Shown piece after piece: positions 52,354 through 60,333 of a stretch of DNA of 64,000 bases. Positions within the stretch are counted from its first letter, which is position 1. Each line of letters begins with the position of its first letter. Location: positions 62,001 to 126,000 of the forward strand of contig NZ_PVEN01000008.1 in the NCBI RefSeq assembly GCF_002973525.1, in the 5' to 3' direction. The notes beneath the pieces are model-generated. The model saw only the letters and a list, made by a program, of their open reading frames with translations. It was not told the origin of the DNA and did no database searches. The DNA comes from Paraburkholderia sp. BL21I4N1 (GTDB lineage: Bacteria > Pseudomonadota > Gammaproteobacteria > Burkholderiales > Burkholderiaceae). The position numbers and the translations under genes were made by a program.

Positions 52354-53478
52354 ATGAACAAACCAAACAAAACCGCAGCATTCGCCATTTCATCCCTTGC
52401 GCTCGCCGCGCTTGCCGCCTGCGGCGGCGGTGGCAGTGGCAATTCCTCCTCGTCGACGAGCGCGAACGGCACGGGCGCCACAACGCCTCCGCCCACTGCG
52501 GCGATTGCATTGCTGGCGCCCGCCGGTCCATCGGCCGGTGCGTTCACGCCAACGGGCAACGTGATTGCCGACTCGATCGCGTATGCGAACAGCATGCGGC
52601 TGCAACTCGGCCTCAAGGCGTTCAATCCGTCGGCCACCAATTCCTCGGGCTCGCCGATCACGGACGTGACGACGGCCGCAGCGAACCACGCGCTTTACAT
52701 GTATGACAACAACTATGTCGGCCACTACGAAACGTCGGGCCTGCCGGGCTACACGGGCTACGCTCCGTCGGATCGCGTGACAGCCGCTCACTACGTGATG
52801 AGCCAATCGACGAACTCAGTCGGCGAAATCGCCGCTGGCATCGGCGGGGCGTTCACCTCGTCGACCCAAGCCGTCGACGGGCTGTTCGACGCCCCGTTCC
52901 ACCGTGCGATTTTCTTGTTCGACACGACAAACGTGGGCTTCGGTCAAGGCCCGACAAACACGGACTCGGCGAAGTTCTCGACGCTGGTCGGCGACTTCAC
53001 GGACTACGTGCAGAACACGCCGGACAACATCCTCGTGGCCTATCCGTATAACGGCCAGACGAACGTCAAGCCGTCGTGGGTCGCAAACGAATCGCCGAAC
53101 CCGGTGGCGGCCTACAACAACGGCTCGCTCGAAGGCACCACGGTTGGCTACCCGGTGACGCTGAGCGCGGCAGGAAACGGCGCCTTCTCAAACATCGTCT
53201 TCACGATCACCGACGCGGCGGGCAATGCGGTGCCGTGCATCGAAACCGACAACACGAACAACACCGAGGCGACCCGTTTGGCAATGTGCGTGCCGAATTC
53301 GCCGCTGGCCAACAACACGGTTTACAAGGTCGCGGTGACGGGCTCGCTGACGAACACGAGCATCCCGCAGGCGACGGCGTTCTCGGTCAGTTGGTCGTTT
53401 ACGACGGGCACGCCCTCGACAGCAGCCAACAAGCAAATCATCCCTGGCCGCACGACTATCCCGACCATTCTCAACTGA
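52354..53478 (+). CDS. CAP-domain (SCP/PR1) lipoprotein with Ig-like C-terminal domain
   Basis: 374 aa from ATG 52354; a Met at 52270 is the alternative. Lipoprotein signal with lipobox LAAC followed by a Gly/Ser/Thr linker. CAP domain at about 55-230: NSMRLQLGLKAFNP, AAANHALYMYDNN, VGHYETSG, SVGEIAAGI, HRAIFLFDTTNVGFGQG, including His and Glu residues of the CAP cavity. The C-terminal part (VAYPYNGQTNVKPSW... TVYKVAVTGSLT... SWSFTTG) is an SbsA-like Ig domain. The product is probably surface or periplasmic. First of four closely spaced genes. Confidence 0.85.
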   Translation: MNKPNKTAAFAISSLALAALAACGGGGSGNSSSSTSANGTGATTPPPTAAIALLAPAGPSAGAFTPTGNVIADSIAYANSMRLQLGLKAFNPSATNSSGSPITDVTTAAANHALYMYDNNYVGHYETSGLPGYTGYAPSDRVTAAHYVMSQSTNSVGEIAAGIGGAFTSSTQAVDGLFDAPFHRAIFLFDTTNVGFGQGPTNTDSAKFSTLVGDFTDYVQNTPDNILVAYPYNGQTNVKPSWVANESPNPVAAYNNGSLEGTTVGYPVTLSAAGNGAFSNIVFTITDAAGNAVPCIETDNTNNTEATRLAMCVPNSPLANNTVYKVAVTGSLTNTSIPQATAFSVSWSFTTGTPSTAANKQIIPGRTTIPTILN

Positions 53479-53488
53479 GGAGCGCCCC

Positions 53489-53821
53489 ATGAAAAATTCG
53501 GTTCAACGCGCGGCGCTGGTCGCGGCGCTCAGCGCCTCAGCTTTGCTGGCGGCATGCGGTGGCTCGCCCAGCGAGTCGGACGTTCGCACGGCAATTGAAA
53601 AACAGTCCGAACAGCAACTGCGGTTAATCGGCGGGAAAGGCTCTTTCGTTGACGAGCAAATCGCGGAACAGAAAAAAGCGGTCGAGTCTTCGAAGCTCAT
53701 CGGGTGCAAATCCGACGGCGGCAAAGCCTTCTTGTGCGATTTGGAAATCAATGGCGGGAGCGCGCGCGTTCGCATGCTCAAAGGCTCTGACGGCTGGCTC
53801 GCGGCCAGCGCGGGCAACTGA
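53489..53821 (+). CDS. small lipoprotein of unknown function
   Basis: 110 aa. Lipoprotein signal (VAALSASALLAACGGSPSES) with lipobox LAAC. The mature part is short, with a predicted helix (ESDVRTAIEKQSEQQLRLIG) and two cysteines (IGCKSDGG, FLCDLEIN) that may pair in the periplasm. It starts 10 bp after the CAP-domain gene, preceded by GAGGAG, so the two are co-transcribed. No family recognised. Confidence 0.8.
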   Translation: MKNSVQRAALVAALSASALLAACGGSPSESDVRTAIEKQSEQQLRLIGGKGSFVDEQIAEQKKAVESSKLIGCKSDGGKAFLCDLEINGGSARVRMLKGSDGWLAASAGN

Positions 53822-53893
53822 CCAGTCCGCGCTTTTTCAACCAGCAGCCGCACCCTGACTCACATAGCAAGGCGACACGACTCGACATCCACC

Positions 53894-54523
53894 ATGGACC
53901 TCTCAATCTTCGCGGCCTCCGCCGCCCTCGCTGTATCCGCCGCCAGCCTGCCCGCGCCTGTCGCGGCGCAGGTTCCTTCCACGCAAGCCGACGCGCCAGT
54001 TTTCACAGCTGGCGAGGCATGGACGTTTCAATACAAGAACGACCTTGAGCCTTCGAAAAACTCGACCTACACGCAGACGGTCGCGCGAGTCGAAGACGGC
54101 CGTGCGATCGTGAACGGAGGCGCGACGATTCTGGACGCCAACAGCAACATCGTAAAGTTGGGGGCCGCGAGCTACGAGCCGAGCGACGGCAAACTGCGCT
54201 TTCCGCTGCGTGTCGGAGATTCGTGGAGTTCGTCATATGCTTATCGGTCAGGGAGCTGGAAGGCCGTCGGCGAACGGCACACCACAGTCGTCGGCGTTGA
54301 ACGCATCGAGACCGCCGCCGGCGCTTTCGACGCTTTTCGCGTTGAGCAAGTTGTGTCTTGGAGCGCGACTGACATCCGGCAAAGAGATGGCCGAACGCGC
54401 GAGACAGATTGGTATGCGCCATCGGTTGGCCGCATTGTCAAATTGGATTTCTCCGATCAAGAAAGCAATTTTGCGCCGACCAGCACCCATGTCGAGCTGA
54501 TCAAGTTCTCAAAGCCCCAATGA
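53894..54523 (+). CDS. exported protein of unknown function
   Basis: 209 aa. A short signal peptide (LSIFAASAALAVSAASLPAPVAAQ). The mature protein is beta-rich: AGEAWTFQYKNDLEPSKNSTYTQTVARVEDGRAIVNGG, LRFPLRVGDSWSSSYAYRSG, GAFDAFRVEQVVSWSA, TDWYAPSVGRIVKLDF. The GDSW and YAPSVG turns recall periplasmic beta-sandwich proteins seen in the group. No enzymatic residues evident. Third gene of the exported-protein run. Confidence 0.75.
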   Translation: MDLSIFAASAALAVSAASLPAPVAAQVPSTQADAPVFTAGEAWTFQYKNDLEPSKNSTYTQTVARVEDGRAIVNGGATILDANSNIVKLGAASYEPSDGKLRFPLRVGDSWSSSYAYRSGSWKAVGERHTTVVGVERIETAAGAFDAFRVEQVVSWSATDIRQRDGRTRETDWYAPSVGRIVKLDFSDQESNFAPTSTHVELIKFSKPQ

Positions 54524-54540
54524 CACTTTAAGCCCCCTTC

Positions 54541-54578
54541 GCCGGCGCCGCGCAGTTTGCGGGCGTCGGCGCTTTTTC
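54541..54578 (+). terminator. Rho-independent terminator
   Basis: A GC-rich stem (GCCGGCGCC...GGCGTCGGC) followed by TTTTTC, 18 bp past the exported-protein stop. Confidence 0.75.
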
Positions 54579-54593
54579 AAGGAAGCTCTCACT

Positions 54594-54980
54594 ATGCAAG
54601 CGCAAAAGTCTAAGATTGCAAGCGTCGAAACTCAGATGCAACGCGGCAAAAACATTGGAAGCGCGTTGTTCTTTTTCATTTTTGTTCTCGTGATGTCAAT
54701 TCCACTGTTGGACATTCTGGCTGGCTTCGCGATCATTCTGTATATGCCTATGCTGATCTTCGCGCGAAGCGCCCAGCGTGCCGTCGATTTCGGATGGCTT
54801 CTGCTTGGCGCCGCGCTGTGCATGTTCGGCTTCTTCTTGCCCGGGATCTTCGAGGGGCCGACGTCATCAGGTTTTTTTCATGGCTGGCTGCTCGAGGTCA
54901 TTTTGAACGCGGCAGTCGGCTGGTTCATCCTGGCCCGTCGCCTTGGCCATCTGTTTGCGACGCCAAACGGCGACGCCTGA
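54594..54980 (+). CDS. small inner-membrane protein
   Basis: 128 aa with three to four hydrophobic segments: IGSALFFFIFVLVMSIPLLDILAGFAIILYMPMLIF, VDFGWLLLGAALCMFGFFLPGIF and GWLLEVILNAAVGWFILA. The cytosolic N-terminus is basic and helical. Start preceded by AAGGAAG. No family recognised. Followed by a terminator at 55025. Confidence 0.7.
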   Translation: MQAQKSKIASVETQMQRGKNIGSALFFFIFVLVMSIPLLDILAGFAIILYMPMLIFARSAQRAVDFGWLLLGAALCMFGFFLPGIFEGPTSSGFFHGWLLEVILNAAVGWFILARRLGHLFATPNGDA

Positions 54981-55024
54981 GGATCTCGGCTATCCGTCTC
55001 CCTGCGGGCGAAATGTCCGCGTTA

Positions 55025-55046
55025 GGCCGCACTCGCGGCCTTTTTT
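55025..55046 (+). terminator. Rho-independent terminator
   Basis: A perfect 6-bp GC stem (GGCCGC/GCGGCC), 4-nt loop and six T residues, 45 bp past the membrane-protein stop. Confidence 0.8.
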
Positions 55047-55057
55047 GCGACAGTCGC

Positions 55058-55387
55058 TCAGCGCAATGCTCGCCATCGGAGCGCCAACCTCCGCCATAGT
55101 TTGAGTCCCCAACTCAACCGACTGCAACTATCGTCGCTGGCTACGCTGTCTCGGGCTGCTTCGTAGCCTTCCTTCAGCCGATCTTGCCAATACTGCTCTT
55201 CGGCGCGCTCGTCCTCCTCCTTCTCCTCATCGGTGCGGTCATCGGGAGGGATGCGCGAAGCGCGACTCGCGCCGCCCAAGCCTTGTCGTGAATGGCCAGC
55301 CGCGCGCGACGACTGTTCGCCTTCGCTGGTTGGAGTTTGGCGCAATGGCTCGCCTTTCGCCTCTTCCGCTTGTCCAATGTTGTTCAT
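55058..55387 (-). CDS. small charged protein downstream of the coupling protein
   Basis: 109 aa, highly polar: a Glu/Asp/Arg run (DDRTDEEKEEDERAEEQYWQDRLKEGYEAARD) suggests a helical or coiled segment; the end is Arg/Leu/Trp-rich. A perfect AGGAGG Shine-Dalgarno sits before ATG 55387. It lies 67 bp downstream of the TraD-like gene, likely co-transcribed, so a conjugation-accessory role is possible. No family recognised. Confidence 0.6.
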   Translation of the reverse strand: MNNIGQAEEAKGEPLRQTPTSEGEQSSRAAGHSRQGLGGASRASRIPPDDRTDEEKEEDERAEEQYWQDRLKEGYEAARDSVASDDSCSRLSWGLKLWRRLALRWRALR

Positions 55388-55454
55388 GATCCTCCTCAGG
55401 CATGGTTGATAAACGTGGTTGTTGCCGCCGCTGCGCGGCGGTGTTGTGCTGCGT

Positions 55455-57332
55455 TCAACGCGTCTCGGCAGCTAGCCTTTCGAGTTCTTGCATGTAGCTT
55501 GTGTCGGATGGCGGCGGCATCTCGACATCGCTCGACGCTTCCGCCTCGATGTTTGCGCCGCCAAGGGCGTCCCCTCCGCGCGCAACGGCCGCGTCGCCCT
55601 GCGGACCTGCCCGGGTGGGATCGACCATGGGAGGCCCGAGCGTCCAACGGGCGGGCACATGAGCTTCGCGGGCCTTCTTCGAAACGGCGAACGGGTAGAA
55701 AAGTTCGTGCGCGTCGCCGCCAGTGAACACGAGAAGCGTCACGCCCTTGCCGTTCGTTGTAGGCCCGAGCCGCGACGCCAGCTCGTTGGGCGAATAAAGC
55801 GGAACGGTTTCACGCGAAAAAGACAGGCCGCGCGATTCGCCGCTGGCGGACGTCGACGTGGAAACGTTCATGCGCTCATGCTCGCGGGAGCCAATCGTTT
55901 TGCAGATTTTTTCAGCCGTGTCGCCAGGCGCCATTTGGCCAACGATCAGCGTTCCGCACATCGACTTCAGCGCTCGAACCGTCTGCTCGCCATGAATTTG
56001 TTCAAGCTGCGCGAAATCTTGGCAAGCGACAATGCATCGAACGCCGCGAGAACGGCCGACTGAAAACAACTGCCGAATGGGGACCTTGCCCATTTCCGGC
56101 AGCTCGTCGGCCACGATCCAGATTTTTCGATCGGGATCGTCCGCCATTTCCACGCTGCTCACGATCGCCGAAATCAGGCCTATGATCGCCGCGACGTATT
56201 TCTGGGTTAAATCCTCGTATGCCCCATGCCCTTGCAAGATGATCTGACGGCGGCTTGACCGACCTTGAATCCAGCGCCGAAAACCAATGCGGCGCTCGCG
56301 GGGCGCATCGCCCCACGCGTCGGCAAGGTCGAGGATTGGGGAGCAAAAGGCCGAAAGATTGATCAACACGCCTTGGGTCGTGACCGATGCGCGCTCGACA
56401 ACGCGCACGGCTTCGGGGTGGTGCGCGCGCATGATCGCCAACAAATCAGGCTGCGGCAGACCGACAAGGTCCGCGAGCTCTCGCCAGCCCCACTTGACGC
56501 CCTTCGTCTTGCGCAGGAAGAGCAACAGGCCACAGAGCAGTTGCCGCGCGGCGTTGGCCCACATTGGGTCTGCGCTGTCGGCGACGATGGCTGCCGCGAA
56601 TCGCCTCATGAGCTGCGTGTTCTTCATGTCGGCGGCGATGTCCCACACGAGGCTTCTTGCGTCCCATGGCGCCAGAATGTCCGCGCCGCCGAGCTCGGCG
56701 GTGAACTCGCCCTTGGGATCAAAAACCAACATCTGCTCTTTTGCCGCCGAGACCGAGCGCAGCAACGGCTTTATGAAGGTCGTCTTGCCGGAGCCGACGC
56801 CGCCGACAATCAGGACGTGCCGAGTCCACATGTCGCCGGGGAATGGAATGCCAGGCCCAAGATCGTGGTCGGGCCGACGACGAACCTGTTTGGCAAAGCG
56901 TTTGCGCAGCGCGCGGCTCGCGTCCTCTCCTTCGAGCCTCTGCGGACCGCGCAACCGAATGAGCCCGTCTCTGGGCGTCAGGCGCGATCGCGCCGACAAG
57001 ACGGCAGGAGCCGCTGCCGCAAGCACGGCAGTGGATGCGCGGGCAACGATCGCGGCCCTATCGGCAGAATCGAGATGCTCCCAGAAGCCTGCGTAGGTTG
57101 GCCAAGCCGAGCGAAAGAGCGAAGGGACGATCAGATGAACCGCGCTTTCGGCCAAAACAGCCGCATGGTCGGAAAGAGTCCCGATTGGCGCGCCCATCAG
57201 AGGCAACGGCCGCCACACCGCAGCAATGGTCGCAATGCCAGTTGCTACGCCAAAGATAGCGCTTGACGCCAACCATCCGCGCCAGTCGACACTCTTCGTT
57301 GAAGGGCTCCTTGCCGTGTTGCGCTCTTCCAT
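55455..57332 (-). CDS. type IV coupling protein (TraD/TrwB-like)
   Basis: 625 aa from ATG 57332 (GGGGAG upstream). Two N-terminal TM helices (about 20-40 and 90-112). The ATPase has Walker A GGVGSGKTTF (about 176-185), VFDPKGEF, and Walker B KIWIVADELPEMGKVP (about 402-415), then the RSRGVRCIVACQDFAQLEQIHG motif. These hexameric membrane pumps link the relaxosome to the T4SS and push DNA into the recipient. The C-terminus is acidic and unstructured. It is divergent from the sigma-like gene. Partner of the MobF relaxase at 60334. Confidence 0.92.
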   Translation of the reverse strand: MEERNTARSPSTKSVDWRGWLASSAIFGVATGIATIAAVWRPLPLMGAPIGTLSDHAAVLAESAVHLIVPSLFRSAWPTYAGFWEHLDSADRAAIVARASTAVLAAAAPAVLSARSRLTPRDGLIRLRGPQRLEGEDASRALRKRFAKQVRRRPDHDLGPGIPFPGDMWTRHVLIVGGVGSGKTTFIKPLLRSVSAAKEQMLVFDPKGEFTAELGGADILAPWDARSLVWDIAADMKNTQLMRRFAAAIVADSADPMWANAARQLLCGLLLFLRKTKGVKWGWRELADLVGLPQPDLLAIMRAHHPEAVRVVERASVTTQGVLINLSAFCSPILDLADAWGDAPRERRIGFRRWIQGRSSRRQIILQGHGAYEDLTQKYVAAIIGLISAIVSSVEMADDPDRKIWIVADELPEMGKVPIRQLFSVGRSRGVRCIVACQDFAQLEQIHGEQTVRALKSMCGTLIVGQMAPGDTAEKICKTIGSREHERMNVSTSTSASGESRGLSFSRETVPLYSPNELASRLGPTTNGKGVTLLVFTGGDAHELFYPFAVSKKAREAHVPARWTLGPPMVDPTRAGPQGDAAVARGGDALGGANIEAEASSDVEMPPPSDTSYMQELERLAAETR

Positions 57333-57546
57333 GCTCCCCGCCTCAAAAGGACTTTCCAATCCGTAAGGCCGGCCACCGCATCGATTTTTCTGACCATCTG
57401 ACGAGCGGAGCACTCATGACCGTTTGTCAGCAATGCCCACTTGTGCGTGTTTTGCAGGGAATTGGTCGGCCTATTGGTATGAAGAATAAGCGGCGGACAA
57501 AGATTTGCTCCGCGTCCGCTTTATCAACAACAAGAGCAGACAAACA

Positions 57547-58260
57547 ATGGCAAAAAAACAAACGTTACAGGTGGCGCCGCAAGCACTGGGCAACGCAACT
57601 TCAACAGAAATCTACGCAGCGTATGCGGCATTGACAGACGACGATTGGAGGGAGCTGAACAAAACGGGACGATGGCTTCTTGGTGGCACCGAGTTCAGCG
57701 AAACCTTTGATTTGATTAACGAGGCGATCGAGCGCATGGCCAGCGGGCGCCGGGCGTGGCGACTGACCGTCGCGTTCCCAATCGCTCTTGCCATGTGCAT
57801 GAAGAGCATCGCGAGCCACAGTCGCCATGACATGAAGGCAAGACGCGAGCGCTACTGCTCACTAGAGGATCTGGCGGAGGCCATAGGCGAATCCAACAGC
57901 GCTTCGCCTTCGCAAGAAGAAGCGCTCGCCGCAGCGGAGCGATTTCGAGAACGAGCGATAGCAGTCGACAAAGAGCGCGCATCGATGGCCGGCGACTTGG
58001 CTTGCAAGCTGGTATTCAACGGCATCATTCACGGATTGACTGCGCAAGAAATACGGCAACGGCATACGCTCAGTCATGCTGAATATAAGGCGGCCCGGCA
58101 GCGGGCCATGCGGCGAATTGAGCGCATTTTCGGCCCTACGCCGGGCTCGCGGCCAGAGCCCGCCCGCAGTCGGCCGAAGCCTGCGGCGCAAAGTCCCATG
58201 CATCTCGAGAACGAAATCACCAGGGCCAAACACGGTTGCCAGCGTCCTCGTCGCTCATGA
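57547..58260 (+). CDS. divergent sigma-70-like RNA polymerase factor
   Basis: 237 aa. The pattern resembles small plasmid-borne sigma factors: YAALTDDDWRELNKTGRWLLGG, region-2-like DLINEAIERMASGRRAWRLTVAF, a helix MKSIASHSRHDMKARRER, and a region-4 HTH-like GLTAQEIRQRHTLSHAEYKAARQRAMRRIERIF. The segments are spaced as in sigma-2/sigma-4 but identity by eye is weak. A Pro/Arg-rich tail follows. It is divergent from the coupling protein and upstream of the integrase/relaxase set, so a role in transfer-gene expression is plausible. A polar regulator without RNA-polymerase function is the alternative. Confidence 0.65.
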   Translation: MAKKQTLQVAPQALGNATSTEIYAAYAALTDDDWRELNKTGRWLLGGTEFSETFDLINEAIERMASGRRAWRLTVAFPIALAMCMKSIASHSRHDMKARRERYCSLEDLAEAIGESNSASPSQEEALAAAERFRERAIAVDKERASMAGDLACKLVFNGIIHGLTAQEIRQRHTLSHAEYKAARQRAMRRIERIFGPTPGSRPEPARSRPKPAAQSPMHLENEITRAKHGCQRPRRS

Positions 58261-58285
58261 ACCTGCGCGTCGGGTCGAGGCCATC

Positions 58286-58317
58286 AAAAAACCCGCCACA
58301 AGCTGGCGGGTTTTTTT
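58286..58317. terminator. bidirectional terminator
   Basis: A perfect 8-bp stem (ACCCGCCA/TGGCGGGT) with A-run before and T-run after, between the convergent sigma-like and AlpA-like genes. Confidence 0.9.
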
Positions 58318-58321
58318 CGAC

Positions 58322-58720
58322 TCACTCGCGCTCACCTCGGAGTTCGCGCAAGACCGTTTTGACGAGCTTTGCTTTTGCGATTTCATCGATGACGCCTGGC
58401 TTGTGGGCTTCGCCATCCGGGCGGGCAGACGACGGCGCGCGCGACAAATCTTCGGCGCAATACCATCGTGCGAGGTCATCAAGTTTCACCAGAGGCGTCG
58501 AGCCCACCTTCCGGTGTGGGATCGGAAATCGGCCGGTCTTCATCGCCGCGTAAATAGTCGGCGCGGCCAAACCAAGTATGCGAGACAGCACGCCCACCCG
58601 AACGAACGCAGAATCAATTTTGTATTTTTCAGCCAAGGCGCGCGAGGCGCGCTCCAACTCTTCCGCCGGGACGATCGCGCTTGGGGTTGCAGCGGCGGTC
58701 TGGTTATTTTGCTCTTCCAT
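58322..58720 (-). CDS. AlpA/excisionase-type HTH protein
   Basis: 132 aa from ATG 58720 (GGGAG upstream). A winged/MerR-like HTH (VGVLSRILGLAAPTIYAAMKTGRFPIPHRKVGSTPLVKLDDLARWY, about 45-92) of the AlpA/excisionase type. Such proteins regulate integrase genes or bind att DNA as directionality factors. The charged tail follows. It lies about 470 bp from, and divergent to, the second recombinase at 59188. Whether it is a recombination directionality factor or a repressor is unresolved. Confidence 0.75.
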   Translation of the reverse strand: MEEQNNQTAAATPSAIVPAEELERASRALAEKYKIDSAFVRVGVLSRILGLAAPTIYAAMKTGRFPIPHRKVGSTPLVKLDDLARWYCAEDLSRAPSSARPDGEAHKPGVIDEIAKAKLVKTVLRELRGERE

Positions 58721-59187
58721 TTTGAATCTCCCGGGTCGTTGGTTGGTCGATGCTCCTATTGATATAGGCCCCAAAGAAGAGGTCCAAGCCCATTAAAGCC
58801 CCCACCATTCGCTACCGCTCGTCGGGAATATTGCCCCGGCGCGCTGCAAAACGACGATAAAGCGGCGAGAAACCACAGGCAATTTTTTTCGATATGTAAG
58901 AAATTACAAAATAAAATTCTCATTTTTACTACAAAATAGGCCACAAATACCAATTTTTCGGCAATCGGTCTTCTGATTCCGGTTTCATACCTATTGCCAC
59001 CGGGGGAATGAGCTCACGCAGCCCCCTTGCGCAACGAGGCTCTTTGCGAGAGAGAGTGCGGGCGGTCGCAGCGCTGCATTTCCCGCTGATCGGCCGCCTT
59101 GCAGCGTGAAGGTTTTGGACGTGCCTTTTGGCAATCTCTCCGGCCTTTATAGATGCAGGACCTCAATCCAACCGCAAGGAGACCAGC
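58721..59187. other. 467-bp AT-rich control region; oriT/promoter candidate
   Basis: Divergent spacer between AlpA-like gene and second recombinase. It contains an AT-rich tract (58880-58955) and an inverted repeat GGCAAT (58960-58965)/ATTGCC (58993-58998), the latter inside CCTATTGCC, which loosely resembles the TATTG core near MobF nic sites. The rest is GC-rich without an ORF. A transfer origin and the promoters of both genes may lie here. Confidence 0.35.
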
Positions 59188-60252
59188 ATGGCAAGCATCA
59201 ACGAACGCCCTCGCAAAAACGGGGCACCCTCCACTTGGCAATGCACCGTTCGCAGGCAAGGCGCGCCGACAATCGTCAGAACCTTCGAACAAAAAGCGCA
59301 CGCCGAGCGCTTCGGTGTGAAGGTCGAAGCGCTGCTGCGCAAGCAGCTAGTGGCAGTTCTGCCGAAGCCGGCAAGGACCGCGCCCTCGTTCGAGAACGAG
59401 AGCCTCGCGAAAATCATCGGCGACTTTCTTTCTTCGCCGGAAGCCGCGCGGCGTCACAAGGGCAGCGGCCCCACCGTTCTCAGAAACGTCGGGGCCGCCA
59501 CGATCGGAGACATCACGCGCCGATGGATCAAAGAATACATCCGCAGGTTGCGTGAAAAACGCTCCATGCGCGGACGGCCCTTCACCTATGAAACGATCGT
59601 GCATCATTTGGCCATCGTTCGCCAAGCGATCCGGGCTCGCGCGGATCAGCTCGATCTGCCCCATCCGTCATTCCCGTTCTCAGAACGCTCGCTGCCGCGC
59701 GGTTGGCAAAACAAGAGAGACAGGCGGCTCGAGAGCAAAGAGCAAGCCGCGTTGTATTCGCGGTTGCGCCAGTTGAAAACGGACGCCAGGCCGCACTATG
59801 TCGCGCTCGTGCGTCTCGCCCTCGAAACGGGAGCGCGGCTCCAAGAGCTGGTTTTGGCCGAATGGGACGAGTTCGACTTGGAGCGTCGCGTGTGGAATAT
59901 CCCCGCCGCGCACACGAAGAGCAAGTGCGAGCGATTCGTGCCGCTCTCCCGCAGGGCTCTGCGGCAATTGAAAGTCCTCAACGCGCGTCGGTCGTCGAGT
60001 TCCAAGCGAGTCCTTTGGCTTCTCAGCCAGCCGCATACCGTTTCGACGATGTTTGCGCGTTTTGCCAAGGAGGCTGGAATCCGGAATCTTCGCTTCCATG
60101 ATCTTCGACACGAAGCAATTTCGCGCATGGTCCTCCACAAGCGAAAGCTGTCCACATACGAAATCATGCGAATCGTCGGGCACGGCTCTCTCGCTATGCT
60201 GAACCGATACGCAAATCTGCGCGGCGAAGAGCTCGCGGACCGGATGGACTGA
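59188..60252 (+). CDS. second tyrosine recombinase/integrase
   Basis: 354 aa from ATG 59188 (AAGGAG). A short N-terminal DNA-binding segment (ASINERPRKNGAPSTWQCTVRRQGAP) precedes the core-binding domain (about 65-165). The catalytic domain has Arg in LETGARLQELVLAEW (about 219), HDLRH (His305, Arg308), GHGSLAMLNRYANL (His and Tyr nucleophile). It is not close to the first integrase in sequence. Position between an AlpA-like HTH and a relaxase suggests it belongs to a nested or fused element, or resolves multimers. Role is inference. Confidence 0.9.
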   Translation: MASINERPRKNGAPSTWQCTVRRQGAPTIVRTFEQKAHAERFGVKVEALLRKQLVAVLPKPARTAPSFENESLAKIIGDFLSSPEAARRHKGSGPTVLRNVGAATIGDITRRWIKEYIRRLREKRSMRGRPFTYETIVHHLAIVRQAIRARADQLDLPHPSFPFSERSLPRGWQNKRDRRLESKEQAALYSRLRQLKTDARPHYVALVRLALETGARLQELVLAEWDEFDLERRVWNIPAAHTKSKCERFVPLSRRALRQLKVLNARRSSSSKRVLWLLSQPHTVSTMFARFAKEAGIRNLRFHDLRHEAISRMVLHKRKLSTYEIMRIVGHGSLAMLNRYANLRGEELADRMD

Positions 60253-60272
60253 CCGGATCGGTTGCAAGCCAA

Positions 60273-60301
60273 AAACACGGGGTCGAGAAGATCCCGTGTT
60301 T
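60273..60301 (+). terminator. weak terminator-like hairpin
   Basis: A 9-bp stem (AAACACGGG/CCCGTGTTT) in the 80-bp gap between recombinase and relaxase; only a short T-run, so read-through is likely. Confidence 0.45.
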
Positions 60302-60333
60302 GTTAGCACTACTATTGAACTTGACCAGCAACG

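Noticed and set aside
55396..55726. Short ORFs overlapping the 3' end of the coupling protein
   Set aside because: Shadow frames of the TraD-like C-terminus in both strands, without own start signals.
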